Origin: Novimethylophilus sp036504375 | GTDB taxonomy: Bacteria > Pseudomonadota > Gammaproteobacteria > Burkholderiales > Methylophilaceae | Assembly (NCBI RefSeq): GCF_036504375.1 | Contig: NZ_DASXVH010000090.1 | Coordinates: 1-33,073 of the forward strand | Length of the DNA: 33,073 nucleotides | Direction: 5' to 3' | In this document: in pieces, positions 9,235-17,782 of the stretch | Position numbering within the stretch: the stretch's first letter is position 1 | How the letters are laid out: each line of letters starts with the position of its first letter | The notes under the pieces: generated by a model | Databases searched by the model: none | What the model was told of the DNA's origin: nothing | The model's input: only the letters and a program-made list of their open reading frames with translations | Program-made: the position numbers and the translations under genes

Positions 9235-10917
9235 TTAATTTTCCCTGCCGGAACGCCAGATCGAGATCATCAGCCATACCCCGAAGACCGAGGCGATGAA
9301 AAAGCCGAGAAAGCCGAACGCCGGCAGGCCGAACAAGGTTGGCCCGCCTTTTACTGTCATCACGATGGATGAGCCTATGATCAGGGCGGAAGTCAGCAAG
9401 CCCAGGGTCAACCGGTTGGTGCTGTGATCGATCTGGTGGCCGAAATGGTCGAGGCGCTTGAGATCGAATTCGATCTTGACCCGGCCGCGCCGGATTTCCT
9501 GGACCATCTTGGCAAAGTCGCGGGGCAGGGTGGTCGCCAAATTCAGTACGTCCAACACCCCGCGCTGGCCGCGCTTGAGCAACGCCGCCGGCATGTAGCG
9601 CGCGTAGATCACCTGTTTAACAAACGGCGTCAAATGCCGCACGATCTGAAAATCCGGGTCGAGTTGGCGGCCCAGTCCTTCCAGCGTGATCAAGGCCTTG
9701 AACAGCATCGAGAGGTCGGGGGGTATCGAAAGGTTATTTTCGCGCATGACGGTGGTCAGGTCGGAAAGCATCCTCCCGAAGCTGATCTGGCGTAATGACG
9801 CGCTTTCATAGTTAAACAGGAACTCGTCCAGGTCAGATGCCAGTTTGGCTTCATTGATCTGCACGTTGCCGGCCCAGGCAATCAGAATATCGAGAATGGT
9901 TTCATAATCGCGCGAAACCAGCGAAGCCAGCAGGTCGGCAATCTGGTCGCGCCGCTCTGCGGTAATGCGTCCCACCATGCCGCAATCGATGATGGCCAGC
10001 CGGTTGTCCGGCAGATAGAACACATTGCCCGGATGCGGATCGGCATGAAAAAACCCGTCTATCAGCACCATTTTGAGCAGGGTGTCTGCGCCCAGTGCGG
10101 CCAGTCTCTTCAACTCCAAACCGGCTTGCTGCGCCTGCTGCGTATCGTTGCCAGCGATGCCGTTGATGCATTCCATCACCAGCAGCCCTTCCGAGGTAAA
10201 TTCCCAATATATCCTGGCAAAGACGACGTCGGGGTTATCCTTGAAGTTGCGGGCAAAGTGATCGGTGTTGCGTCCTTCCGCGGCCAAATCCAGCTCTTTG
10301 CGCAGCGACTTGGAAAACTGGCCGATGATCTTGCCCGGCTGGAAACGGCGCATTTCCGGCATTTCCGATTCCAGCAGACGGCCCAGATGCGAAAGCAGCC
10401 GCAAATCCGCATCGATACGGGCGCGGATATTGGGTCGGCGTATCTTGAGCACCACCGGGGTGCCATCCTGCAGCCGGGCGGTATGCACCTGGGCGATCGA
10501 AGCGCCGGCGACGGCCTGCCGGTCCAGTTCCTTGAACACTTCGAACGGAGAACGCCCAAGCGTCGCTTCCAGCTCCGGCAGCAACTCATCAAAAGGCACC
10601 GGCGGCACCATGTCCTGCAATTTGGAAAACTCGGCAATCCAGTGCGGCGGAAAAATATCGGCACGCGTTGCCAGCACCTGGCCGAGCTTGACGAAAGTGG
10701 GCCCCAACTCCTCGATCGCCAGCCGCACCCGTACTTCAGGCGGAAGATGCATGACCTCCAGCGCCGCCTTTGGGTGCAAAAGATGGTTAGCCCGACCCAG
10801 CACATTATTCAAGCCCAGGCGCTTGATGGCGTCTCCCCAGCCATAGCGGATGAAAATGCCGGCAATTTCCCGCAGGCGGCCGAAGTCGCGCATCACGGAT
10901 ACGGTTTCGCGAATCAT
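9235..10917 (-). CDS. ubiB: Ubiquinone biosynthesis protein kinase-like UbiB
   Basis: Member of the ABC1/ADCK/UbiB atypical kinase family needed for aerobic ubiquinone (coenzyme Q) synthesis. At 560 residues it is close to E. coli UbiB (546). Family marks: the KxGQ motif as Lys77-Leu-Gly-Gln80 in FVKLGQVLATRADIFP, the Ala-rich loop AGASIAQVH (138-146), the ATP-site lysine in VVLKIRRP (about 158), HADPHPGN (291-298) and the metal-binding DCG (311-313). Two hydrophobic segments near the C-terminus (about 500-555) are the membrane anchor. ATG at 10917 lies 15 bases after the stop of the coiled-coil gene upstream, so the two are probably co-transcribed. UbiE and UbiJ, often linked to ubiB elsewhere, are absent here. 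Confidence 0.95.
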   Translation of the reverse strand: MIRETVSVMRDFGRLREIAGIFIRYGWGDAIKRLGLNNVLGRANHLLHPKAALEVMHLPPEVRVRLAIEELGPTFVKLGQVLATRADIFPPHWIAEFSKLQDMVPPVPFDELLPELEATLGRSPFEVFKELDRQAVAGASIAQVHTARLQDGTPVVLKIRRPNIRARIDADLRLLSHLGRLLESEMPEMRRFQPGKIIGQFSKSLRKELDLAAEGRNTDHFARNFKDNPDVVFARIYWEFTSEGLLVMECINGIAGNDTQQAQQAGLELKRLAALGADTLLKMVLIDGFFHADPHPGNVFYLPDNRLAIIDCGMVGRITAERRDQIADLLASLVSRDYETILDILIAWAGNVQINEAKLASDLDEFLFNYESASLRQISFGRMLSDLTTVMRENNLSIPPDLSMLFKALITLEGLGRQLDPDFQIVRHLTPFVKQVIYARYMPAALLKRGQRGVLDVLNLATTLPRDFAKMVQEIRRGRVKIEFDLKRLDHFGHQIDHSTNRLTLGLLTSALIIGSSIVMTVKGGPTLFGLPAFGFLGFFIASVFGVWLMISIWRSGREN

Positions 10918-10932
10918 TTTATTATCGGCTTG

Positions 10933-11595
10933 TTACTTCTTTTTGAGCGATTCGGCCTTTTCGGCGAGACGCGCCGCGATTTCGCCCAGCTTGCGGCTGG
11001 AGATGCCCGCCAGGCGGGCGCCCACTTCGCGCGCCGCCTGCTTGCCCGCATCGGTCGCATCATGCACGGCGGAACGTACGCGGTTGCCGAGATCATCCGA
11101 TATCGCCCGTACCCGGCCACCGGTGTCGGTGCCGATGCGGCGACCGTGCTCGACGATCGCCGTCATCTCCTGCTTGACCAGGCCGTTGGCATTGGCGGCT
11201 ACGCGCCCCATCGTCTCCAGCAGCATTTCCTCGAGTTTTTTCAGGTCGCTCAAGCCCTGCTGCAAGTCGTTTGCGCCAAACGCCCTGGCATCCGCAGCCA
11301 CTTCCCGGATGGCGAGCTGCATCGCTTCTGCGGCCTGCGCCAACGCATCGTCCATGCCGTGCAGGGCATCCGCGAGCGCGCTTTTAACCTCAGCGGCGCG
11401 TTGTTCGGCTCCCAGGCTGATGCCTTCGGTAATCGCGGCCAGCACTTCGCGTATCTCGCGTTCCGCCAGTTCGCGCTGAGTCAGCGCCTGCACGGTCAGT
11501 TCGTGCAATTTGGCACGCACTTCGCCGCCCGCCTGTACCAAACGGCTGGCGGCGGCCTTGATTTCGTCCAATGTCAGTTTCGGTGCATCGCTCAT
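10933..11595 (-). CDS. Conserved hypothetical coiled-coil protein upstream of ubiB
   Basis: A 220-residue Ala/Glu/Arg-rich protein that I do not recognise with certainty; it may belong to a family known only from betaproteobacteria. It has no signal peptide or membrane segment. Long amphipathic helices run through most of the chain (for example residues 20-125), and the C-terminal third contains repeated Ala-Arg-rich turns ending in a lysine-rich tail (ESLKKK). ATG at 11595 is preceded by GGGAG at 7 bases, a good ribosome site. It directly precedes ubiB with a 15-base gap, so a structural or accessory role in the same membrane process can be suggested but not shown. The composition also recalls apolipoprotein-like or phasin-like helical proteins. 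Confidence 0.75.
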   Translation of the reverse strand: MSDAPKLTLDEIKAAASRLVQAGGEVRAKLHELTVQALTQRELAEREIREVLAAITEGISLGAEQRAAEVKSALADALHGMDDALAQAAEAMQLAIREVAADARAFGANDLQQGLSDLKKLEEMLLETMGRVAANANGLVKQEMTAIVEHGRRIGTDTGGRVRAISDDLGNRVRSAVHDATDAGKQAAREVGARLAGISSRKLGEIAARLAEKAESLKKK

Positions 11596-11652
11596 GATCG
11601 GCTCCCGGCGTAATAGGCAATGCCTGAGATTCTACACGAAAGCCCGTGGGGA

Positions 11653-11680
11653 TTGCCTTGGAAACCACTTTCCCTATAGA
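11653..11680 (+). promoter_or_regulatory. Candidate promoter of the NlpC/P60 gene
   Basis: TTGCCT (11653-11658) and TATAGA (11675-11680) are 16 bases apart, each matching the sigma-70 consensus at four positions. The predicted start of transcription would be only a few bases before the chosen ATG at 11691, giving a very short leader. Confidence 0.3.
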
Positions 11681-11690
11681 ATCCAAAGCG

Positions 11691-12233
11691 ATGCGTTTAT
11701 ATAGCCTTATTTTTGCAGCCCTGTTCGGCTGTGCCGCCAGCCTTTGCCATGCAGACGAAGCGGCCAGCGCAGGTCCCGACTTCCTCAAGCAGGCGGGCTC
11801 AGCCATGGAGCAGGCCGGCTCCGCCATGCAGGACGTCTTGCTGAGTGCGCTGGCGCTCTCCGGTACCCCTTATAAATTCGGCGGCAATACGCCGGATACC
11901 GGGTTCGACTGCAGCGGTTTCGTCAGATTCGTATTTAGCCAGGCAGCCAACCTGACCCTGCCTCACGGCGCGCGCGCCATCAGCCAGTTGGGCAAGTCCA
12001 TTCCGGTGGATCAACTGCAGCCGGGCGATCTGGTGTTTTTCAATACCCTCAAGCACGCCTTTTCCCATGTCGGTATCTATCTGGGCGACGGCCGTTTCAT
12101 TCATGCTCCTTCCAGCGGCGGCGGCGTGCATATCGTCAGCATGAACGACGCTTATTGGGCCAAACGTTTCAACGGCGCACGCAGGCTGGACCAGTCCACG
12201 GCCCAGCAACCGGCTGACGTCCCGTCCGAATAA
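11691..12233 (+). CDS. Secreted NlpC/P60 family peptidoglycan endopeptidase
   Basis: A 180-residue cysteine peptidase predicted to cut peptide stems of peptidoglycan in the periplasm. The chosen ATG at 11691 gives a proper signal peptide (MRLYSLIFAALFGCAASLCHA, cleavage predicted before Asp22); an in-frame ATG at 11646 would bury it. The NlpC/P60 domain covers about residues 48-155: GTPYKFGG, then FDCSGF with catalytic Cys74, then SHVGIYLGDG with His126, and His138 in FIHAP as the third catalytic residue. LFGC within the leader could be read as a weak lipobox, but the SPase I site looks better. It is small and single-domain, like E. coli Spr/NlpC. It is divergent from the ubiB pair and 110 bases before sthA. 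Confidence 0.9.
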   Translation: MRLYSLIFAALFGCAASLCHADEAASAGPDFLKQAGSAMEQAGSAMQDVLLSALALSGTPYKFGGNTPDTGFDCSGFVRFVFSQAANLTLPHGARAISQLGKSIPVDQLQPGDLVFFNTLKHAFSHVGIYLGDGRFIHAPSSGGGVHIVSMNDAYWAKRFNGARRLDQSTAQQPADVPSE

Positions 12234-12240
12234 CAACGCC

Positions 12241-12271
12241 CGGATGTTCCCATCTCCGCACGGAACACCCG
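12241..12271 (+). terminator. Hairpin after the NlpC/P60 gene, weak terminator candidate
   Basis: CGGATGTTCC and GGAACACCCG form a 10-base stem with one A-C mismatch and an 11-base loop, starting 7 bases after the stop codon. There is no T-run behind it, so it is not a classical intrinsic terminator; it may only stabilise the 3' end. Confidence 0.3.
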
Positions 12272-12343
12272 GCCGCCAAAATCCACAAATAATTGGATGG
12301 CAGGTTGTCAGCCTGAATCAGGCCCATTCAGAAGGAGGAGCCC

Positions 12344-13729
12344 ATGTTTCGCCACGATCTCCTGGTCATAGGCAGCGGGCCGGCCGGGCAACGCGCCGCC
12401 ATTCAGGCTGCCAAGCTCGGTAAAAGCGCGGCGATAATCGAAGGCAGGGGCATCGTGGGCGGGGTCACCGTCCATACCGGCACCATACCCAGCAAAACCC
12501 TGCGTGAAGCCGTACTCTACCTCACCGGCTGGACACAACGCGGACTCTATGGCCAGAGCTACCGGCTCAAGCAGCACCTGACCATGGACGACCTCATGCA
12601 GCGGCTGGAGATCACGATTCGCAACGAGGTCGGCGTGATCGAGCATCAGCTCACGCGTAACGGCGTACATCTGATCAAGGGCTGGGGCAGCTTCCTCGAT
12701 CCCCATCGCGTGCAGGTGGCGACGCCCGAAGGCCAGGCGCTGGAATACATCGGCGAAAAAATCCTCATCGCCACCGGTACCTCGCCGCTGCGCCCCAGCA
12801 GCGTGCCGTTCGACGACGCTACCGTCATCGATAGCGATGGCATCCTCAAGCTCAAGAAAATTCCGCGCAGCATGACCGTGATCGGCGCCGGCGTCATCGG
12901 TATCGAATATGCCTCCATTTTCAGCGCGATGGATGTCGAGGTCACTGTCGTCGACGGCCGTACCCAGATGCTGGAATTCCTGGATCGGGAAATCGTCGAC
13001 GAACTCGCGCATGAACTGCGCAGCCGCGGCGTGACATTGCGACTCGGCGAAAAAGTCGCCTCGATCGAAAACAATGGCAGCAGGGCCACGATATTGCTCG
13101 AAAGCGGAAAACGCTTCAATACCGAACTGGTCATGTATGCGGCCGGACGCATCGGCAGCGTGAAAGGGCTCAATCTGGAAAATGCGGGACTCAAGGCCGA
13201 CGACCGCGGCCGCATCAAGGTCAACGGCAACTACACGACCGATATGCCGCATATCTACGCCGCTGGAGATGTCATCGGCTTCCCCAGCCTCGCCTCCACC
13301 TCGATGGAACAGGGCCGCGTCGCGGCCTGCCATGCGTTCGGAAAAGCCGCGCCGTCGGTGCCGGAATATTTTCCGTTCGGCATCTACAGCATCCCCGAAA
13401 TCAGCATGGTGGGGGCAACGGAGCAGGATCTGACCGGCATGAATGTGCCTTATGAAGTGGGCACGGCGCTGTTCCGCGAAACTGCGCGCGGACAGATACT
13501 GCGGCTGGAGGACGGCATGCTGAAACTGCTGTTCGGCCTCGAAGACCGCAGGCTGCTGGGCGTACATATCATCGGCGAAGGCGCCACCGAACTGGTGCAT
13601 ATCGGCCAGGCCGTGATGGCGTTGGGCGGAACGCTGGATTACCTGGTCAACACGGTGTTCAATTACCCCACCCTGGCGGAAACCTACAAAATCGCCGCGC
13701 TGGATGCGTGGAACCGCATGCCGGATTAA
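12344..13729 (+). CDS. sthA: Soluble pyridine nucleotide transhydrogenase (Si-specific)
   Basis: Cytoplasmic FAD enzyme that transfers reducing equivalents between NADPH and NAD+. It has 461 residues, against 466 in E. coli SthA. It shows the FAD fold (VIGSGPAGQ, Gly10/12/15), a second nucleotide-binding fold (VIGAGVIGIEYASI, about 180-193), and an FAD-binding IYAAGDVIG near 305. In the region where disulfide reductases carry CxxxxC, this protein reads GGVTVHTGTIPSK (39-51): Thr42 and Thr47 replace both cysteines, so it cannot be a lipoamide or mercuric reductase. This supports the transhydrogenase reading. ATG at 12344 has a strong AGGAGGAG site. It stands alone and faces the GGDEF-EAL gene tail-to-tail. 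Confidence 0.93.
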   Translation: MFRHDLLVIGSGPAGQRAAIQAAKLGKSAAIIEGRGIVGGVTVHTGTIPSKTLREAVLYLTGWTQRGLYGQSYRLKQHLTMDDLMQRLEITIRNEVGVIEHQLTRNGVHLIKGWGSFLDPHRVQVATPEGQALEYIGEKILIATGTSPLRPSSVPFDDATVIDSDGILKLKKIPRSMTVIGAGVIGIEYASIFSAMDVEVTVVDGRTQMLEFLDREIVDELAHELRSRGVTLRLGEKVASIENNGSRATILLESGKRFNTELVMYAAGRIGSVKGLNLENAGLKADDRGRIKVNGNYTTDMPHIYAAGDVIGFPSLASTSMEQGRVAACHAFGKAAPSVPEYFPFGIYSIPEISMVGATEQDLTGMNVPYEVGTALFRETARGQILRLEDGMLKLLFGLEDRRLLGVHIIGEGATELVHIGQAVMALGGTLDYLVNTVFNYPTLAETYKIAALDAWNRMPD

Positions 13730-13762
13730 GAACCTATTTCAGTAGGCTCCAGGCCCGGCGCC

Positions 13763-16732
13763 TCAGACAATATTCGTCTTTCTGAACGGCCCGGCTTCCA
13801 GCAATTTCGCAAACTCTTCCGCCGGCAACGGTTTGCTGAATATATATCCCTGAATCTGCTCGCAGTGCTGATGACGCAGGAAGTCCAGCTGGGCTTCCGT
13901 TTCCACGCCCTCCGCCACCACTTTTAGCCCCAGGCTGTGCGCCAGCCCGATAATCGCCCGGGTAATCGCGGCGTCATCCAGATCGCCCGGCACGTCCTGC
14001 ACGAACGAACGGTCGACCTTGAGTGCATCGAGCGGAAAACGTTTGAGGTAGCCCAGCGAGGAATAGCCTGTGCCGAAATCGTCGATGGAAGTGTGCATAC
14101 CCATCTCGCGGAAGCCCTGCAGGATGGCTACCGCACGGTCGGGATTGTGCATGATCATGCTCTCGGTGATTTCCAGTTCCAGGTAAAACGGCTGCATGCC
14201 GCTCTGGGCCAATGCAGAGGCAATGACGTTGCGCAGATTTTCATCGCGGAACTGACCGCCGGAAAGGTTGACGCCTATCGTAATCAGCGGCAATCCCGCC
14301 TCCTGCCAGGCACGGTTCTGCATACACGCCTCGCGCAACACCCACTCGCCTATGGGACCGATCAGGCCGGCTTCTTCCGCCAACGGGATGAACCGCCCGG
14401 GCGGCACCATGCCGAGTTCGGGGTGCATCCAGCGCACCAGCGCCTCGGCGCCGACAATGGTATCGGTCGCCAGATCCACCTTGGGCTGATAGTGCAGCAC
14501 GAACTCCTTGCGCTCCAATGCCTTGCGCAAGCTGTTTTCCAGCGCAAGCCGCTCGAAACTGTGCACATTGCTGTCGGACGCGTAGAACTGGAAAGTGTTC
14601 TTGCCCTGCTCCTTGGCACGGTACATCGCAATATCGGCATTCTTGAGCAGCGTATTCATGTCCTGCCCATCCTGGGGGAAAACGCTGATGCCTATGCTGG
14701 CGCTGATGAATACTTCCTGCCCCAGCAGGGTAAAAGGCTGGGTCAGCGTCGCCATCACCTTGCGCGCCACCCCGGCAAGATATTGCACATCCTCGCCGAA
14801 TTCCTCCAGCAGCACGACAAATTCATCCCCTCCCTGCCGTGCGATGGTGTCCGAATCGCGCAGACATTTCACCAGCCGTCGGGAAGCCTCCAGCAACAAC
14901 AGGTCGCCGGCATCATGGCCCAACGTATCGTTGATGATCTTGAAGCGGTCCAGGTCGATGAACAGCACTGCCAGCTGCGTCTTGTTGCGTTGCGTCAACC
15001 GCAACGCATGCTCGATGCGTTCCTGCAGCAGCGCGCGGTTGGGCAGTTTGGTCAAGGCGTCATGGTTGGCGAGAAACTGCAGGCGCTGTTCCGATTCCTT
15101 GCGTAGCGTGATATCGGTAAATACCGCGACATAATTGCTAACCTTGCCGCTGTCGTCTTTCACTTCGCTCAGGGACAGCCATTCCGGATAGATTTCGCCA
15201 TTCTTGCGGCGGTTCCAGATTTCGCCCTGCCATTGCCCATCCCGACGTATGCAATCCCACATCTCGTCGTAAAACGCAGCGTCGTTCTGGCCGAACTTGA
15301 GCATCTCGCGCGTCCGCCCGATCATCTCTTCACGGGTATAGCCGGTAATTTCCTCAAAACCTTTATTGGCCTCGAGAATGCGCTGATCGGCATCGGTGAT
15401 CAATATGCCTTCCGCCGCATGCCTGAATACCTGCTGCGCCAGCATCAGGTTGGCTTCCGCCCGTTTGCGCGCGGTAATGTCGAGCACGACAATAGTCATG
15501 CGTACGACACCGCTTTCCAGCGTCATCAGCGTCACGGCGATTTCGAGGTTGGCGCTGCTGCCGTCCTTGTGCAAACCCAGAATTTCATAGCGGCGCTCCA
15601 CCGGCTCGCCCAGCACGCGTTTGCGGTGCTTGGACCGGACTCGCTCATGCTCGCTGGAATTGAACAGACGCAGGAAAGTGTCGAATGCCCGCATTTCCTC
15701 CAGCGTATAACCGGAAATTTGGCTCATGGCCTGGTTGGCATAAACGATTTTGGCGTTTTCGACGACCAGTACGCCTTCACCCACGTCCGACTGCGCCTGG
15801 ATCAAAGCATTGTAGAGTTCGAGTTGTTCGCGCAGTTTTACTTCCGACTGGATGCGGCCGGAATATACGCCGCACAGCATCAGGTTGCTGCTGGCGATAA
15901 TTGCGATATAAAGCCAGTAATTGACGGCGTTACCATAGGCGAAATCTTCGGCGAAATCGCCCAGGCCGTTTGCAGCACCCCATAGCGACATGGTGCTGAC
16001 GAAGAAAATCGCCAGCGTCGCGCCTCGCAGGCGAAAGCTCAACGCCGCCCAGGTGACCAGCGGAAATAATATGAATGCCTTGGGATGGAAAGAGATATCT
16101 TCCGGCAGCCAGCCGAAAAATACCGCCAGTGTCATCGACACCAGCAAGGCGCACAACATCACGGCCTCGCTCTCGCGCAGACGCGACCAGCCGATCGGCG
16201 CGGACTTCAGCGACAGCAGCAAAGGCGTGATTACCAGTACGGAAAGCGCATCGCCCATCCACCAGAGCATGATGCTTCTCCATAGCTGCTGTCCGTCGAT
16301 AAGACCAGCCGCCAACAGGCTTACAGAGCCGATGCAGGCGGCAACGACCGTGCTCGACAAGGCGCCGAAGCCGATCAGCCCCATGACGTCAGGCAAGCGG
16401 TTCAGGGAAAAGTCGAAATCGCGGATGCGCTTCAGCAATAAAACCGCAATCAACGTTTCGCTCAAGCTGGCCGCAATCTGCCCCAGGGCGAACACCGGTG
16501 AATGGCTGCTGATGGTGGCGCTTAAGGCAGCGCCGATGACGACGCCCGGCCACATGCGCAGGCCATAGATAAGGAATGCGGCCAAGGCGATGCCGCTGGG
16601 AGGCCAGATTAACGAAACATTGCCGCCAAAAGCCGCAAACTCGAGCCCAAGCTGCGCCCCCGCAAGATAAAGCCCGCTCAACGCAACAATGCGCAGTACA
16701 TCGATCCAACGATAAGGTTGCAGCAGGTTCAA
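13763..16732 (-). CDS. Membrane MASE1-PAS-PAS-GGDEF-EAL cyclic-di-GMP protein
   Basis: A 989-residue inner-membrane signalling protein able in principle both to make and to break cyclic-di-GMP. Residues 1-290 are a MASE1 sensor with about eight membrane segments and the typical GNVSLIWPPSGIALA. Two PAS domains follow at about 308-420 and 432-545. The GGDEF domain has an intact active site (634-638) and an RDSD inhibitory I-site five residues before it. The EAL domain has intact EAL (763-765), LELEITES, DDFGTG, KVDRSF, AEGVE and QGY, so phosphodiesterase activity is expected. The start is TTG at 16732; a stop lies in frame just upstream and no ATG is available, so this start is the best choice though the ribosome site is poor. 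It is monocistronic. The signal sensed is unknown. Confidence 0.93.
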   Translation of the reverse strand: MNLLQPYRWIDVLRIVALSGLYLAGAQLGLEFAAFGGNVSLIWPPSGIALAAFLIYGLRMWPGVVIGAALSATISSHSPVFALGQIAASLSETLIAVLLLKRIRDFDFSLNRLPDVMGLIGFGALSSTVVAACIGSVSLLAAGLIDGQQLWRSIMLWWMGDALSVLVITPLLLSLKSAPIGWSRLRESEAVMLCALLVSMTLAVFFGWLPEDISFHPKAFILFPLVTWAALSFRLRGATLAIFFVSTMSLWGAANGLGDFAEDFAYGNAVNYWLYIAIIASSNLMLCGVYSGRIQSEVKLREQLELYNALIQAQSDVGEGVLVVENAKIVYANQAMSQISGYTLEEMRAFDTFLRLFNSSEHERVRSKHRKRVLGEPVERRYEILGLHKDGSSANLEIAVTLMTLESGVVRMTIVVLDITARKRAEANLMLAQQVFRHAAEGILITDADQRILEANKGFEEITGYTREEMIGRTREMLKFGQNDAAFYDEMWDCIRRDGQWQGEIWNRRKNGEIYPEWLSLSEVKDDSGKVSNYVAVFTDITLRKESEQRLQFLANHDALTKLPNRALLQERIEHALRLTQRNKTQLAVLFIDLDRFKIINDTLGHDAGDLLLLEASRRLVKCLRDSDTIARQGGDEFVVLLEEFGEDVQYLAGVARKVMATLTQPFTLLGQEVFISASIGISVFPQDGQDMNTLLKNADIAMYRAKEQGKNTFQFYASDSNVHSFERLALENSLRKALERKEFVLHYQPKVDLATDTIVGAEALVRWMHPELGMVPPGRFIPLAEEAGLIGPIGEWVLREACMQNRAWQEAGLPLITIGVNLSGGQFRDENLRNVIASALAQSGMQPFYLELEITESMIMHNPDRAVAILQGFREMGMHTSIDDFGTGYSSLGYLKRFPLDALKVDRSFVQDVPGDLDDAAITRAIIGLAHSLGLKVVAEGVETEAQLDFLRHQHCEQIQGYIFSKPLPAEEFAKLLEAGPFRKTNIV

Positions 16733-16746
16733 ACTCGTCGCCCACG

Positions 16747-16776
16747 AAAATGCTTACTCATTAAGCATAGCATTTT
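16747..16776. repeat. Two nested inverted repeats upstream of the MASE1 gene
   Basis: AAAATGCT (16747-16754) pairs with AGCATTTT (16769-16776), and within it ATGCTTA (16750-16756) pairs with TAAGCAT (16762-16768). The two overlap and cannot form together. They lie 15-44 bases before the TTG start, so they could be an operator or a leader hairpin. Confidence 0.5.
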
Positions 16777-16815
16777 CTGTCGTAGCGGGAGCCGTCAACG
16801 GCGGAATTTACGGCC

Positions 16816-16840
16816 AAAAAAAAGCCCGCGTGGGGCGGGC
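16816..16840 (-). terminator. Intrinsic terminator after the OlsB-like gene
   Basis: On the minus strand GCCCGC, a 5-base loop and GCGGGC are followed by eight T residues (A-run at 16816-16823 on the plus strand). It lies 26 bases after the stop codon. Confidence 0.88.
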
Positions 16841-16865
16841 AATTCACTTGATCGTTATTATGGTT

Positions 16866-17615
16866 TTATTTTAAATAATGTTCCGCATAGCGCTGACTCA
16901 TGCGCAACATCGGCAGCATCACCAGCAAGTCGGCGCAATTGAAATCCGGATCCCAGTGCGGTTCGCCGCAAATGTATGCGCCCAGCCGCAAGTAACCTTT
17001 AAGTAGCGACGGACACGGCGCCTGGATATCCTGGCGTAACGCATCGATAGGCAGCGGGCAATGCGGAAAAACGCGGTAATCGCTCGGAGCCAAATATTTT
17101 TCCTTGAGATTGGCATACAGGCTGGCAGCCAGGCGGCCGCCATCGGCCATGCCGATGCTGGTGCAGCCGATGAGATACTCGTAGCCGTTTTTCTGCATGA
17201 ATTTCGCCAGGCCAGCCCACAATAAGCTGATGGTCGCACCATTGCGATAATCGCGATGCACGCAGGCCCGCCCCAGTTCTACCATAGTCGGCGCAAGATG
17301 CATCAGCCGCGACAAGTCGAACTCCCCGGACGAGTAATACCCCCCCGCCTCGGCCGCCATTTGCGGATCGAGGATGCGGTAAGTACCCACCACCTTGCCC
17401 GTTTCGGCATCGCGCACCAGCAAATGCTCGCAGAACGCGTCGAAACCGTCGCGATCCAGCCTGTCGTGGCCCGGCAGGCGCGCCCCCATCTCCTCGGCAA
17501 ATACCTTGTAGCGCAAACGCTGTGCCTCCATCACCTCCGCCGGGCTGCGGGCAAAGCTGTATTGCAAGGTACGCCGCTCGCGTTGCGGCTCTACGTGCGA
17601 AACTTGTTGCAACAT
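16866..17615 (-). CDS. olsB: OlsB-like GNAT-family N-acyltransferase (ornithine lipid synthesis)
   Basis: 249 residues related to the hemolysin-like GNAT acyltransferases that move a 3-hydroxyacyl group from acyl carrier protein to ornithine, making lyso-ornithine lipid at the inner membrane. Visible family parts: FARSPAEVMEAQRLRYKVFAEEMGA near the N-terminus, HLLVRDAETGKVVGTYRIL, ELGRACVHRDYRNGATISLLW (acyl/ACP region) and LIGCTSIGMADG. I chose ATG at 17615 because AAGGAG lies 6 bases before it; upstream in-frame starts at 17621 and 17648 lack a well-placed site. It lies downstream of a Pho-box-controlled porin, fitting ornithine lipids replacing phospholipids in phosphate starvation. OlsA is not adjacent. 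An acyl-homoserine-type or other N-acyl amino acid synthase remains possible. Confidence 0.8.
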   Translation of the reverse strand: MLQQVSHVEPQRERRTLQYSFARSPAEVMEAQRLRYKVFAEEMGARLPGHDRLDRDGFDAFCEHLLVRDAETGKVVGTYRILDPQMAAEAGGYYSSGEFDLSRLMHLAPTMVELGRACVHRDYRNGATISLLWAGLAKFMQKNGYEYLIGCTSIGMADGGRLAASLYANLKEKYLAPSDYRVFPHCPLPIDALRQDIQAPCPSLLKGYLRLGAYICGEPHWDPDFNCADLLVMLPMLRMSQRYAEHYLK

Positions 17616-17705
17616 CGCCATCTCCTTGTTCATTGGCACTTGCAGCACTTTAATAACCCAAAGTTACGCGATGGTTAAAGGCAGATGAAGATTTCGCGAA
17701 AGGCA

Positions 17706-17732
17706 GAAAAAAAGCCCGCACGCGGCGGGCTT
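17706..17732 (-). terminator. Intrinsic terminator between porin and OlsB-like gene
   Basis: On the minus strand AAGCCCGC (from 17732) and GCGGGCTT flank a 5-base loop and run into seven T residues (plus-strand A-run 17707-17713). It closes the porin transcript; the OlsB-like gene begins about 90 bases beyond, so it needs its own promoter or read-through. Confidence 0.88.
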
Positions 17733-17782
17733 GGAGTGGTTGTGGCGAGGAGAACGCCACGTTAGAACAATTTCTATCTCTA

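Noticed and set aside
10033..11613. 526-codon plus-strand frame opposite ubiB and the coiled-coil gene
   Set aside because: It spans two real genes and their gap and has antisense-type composition.
11691..12233. NlpC/P60 protein as a lipoprotein (LFGC in the leader)
   Set aside because: The lipobox is poor and lies after a short hydrophobic stretch; a CHA-Asp signal peptidase I site further on fits better.
17616..17705. Pho box directly upstream of the OlsB-like gene
   Set aside because: No pair of CTGTCAT-like repeats with correct spacing is seen; the best stretches match only a few positions.
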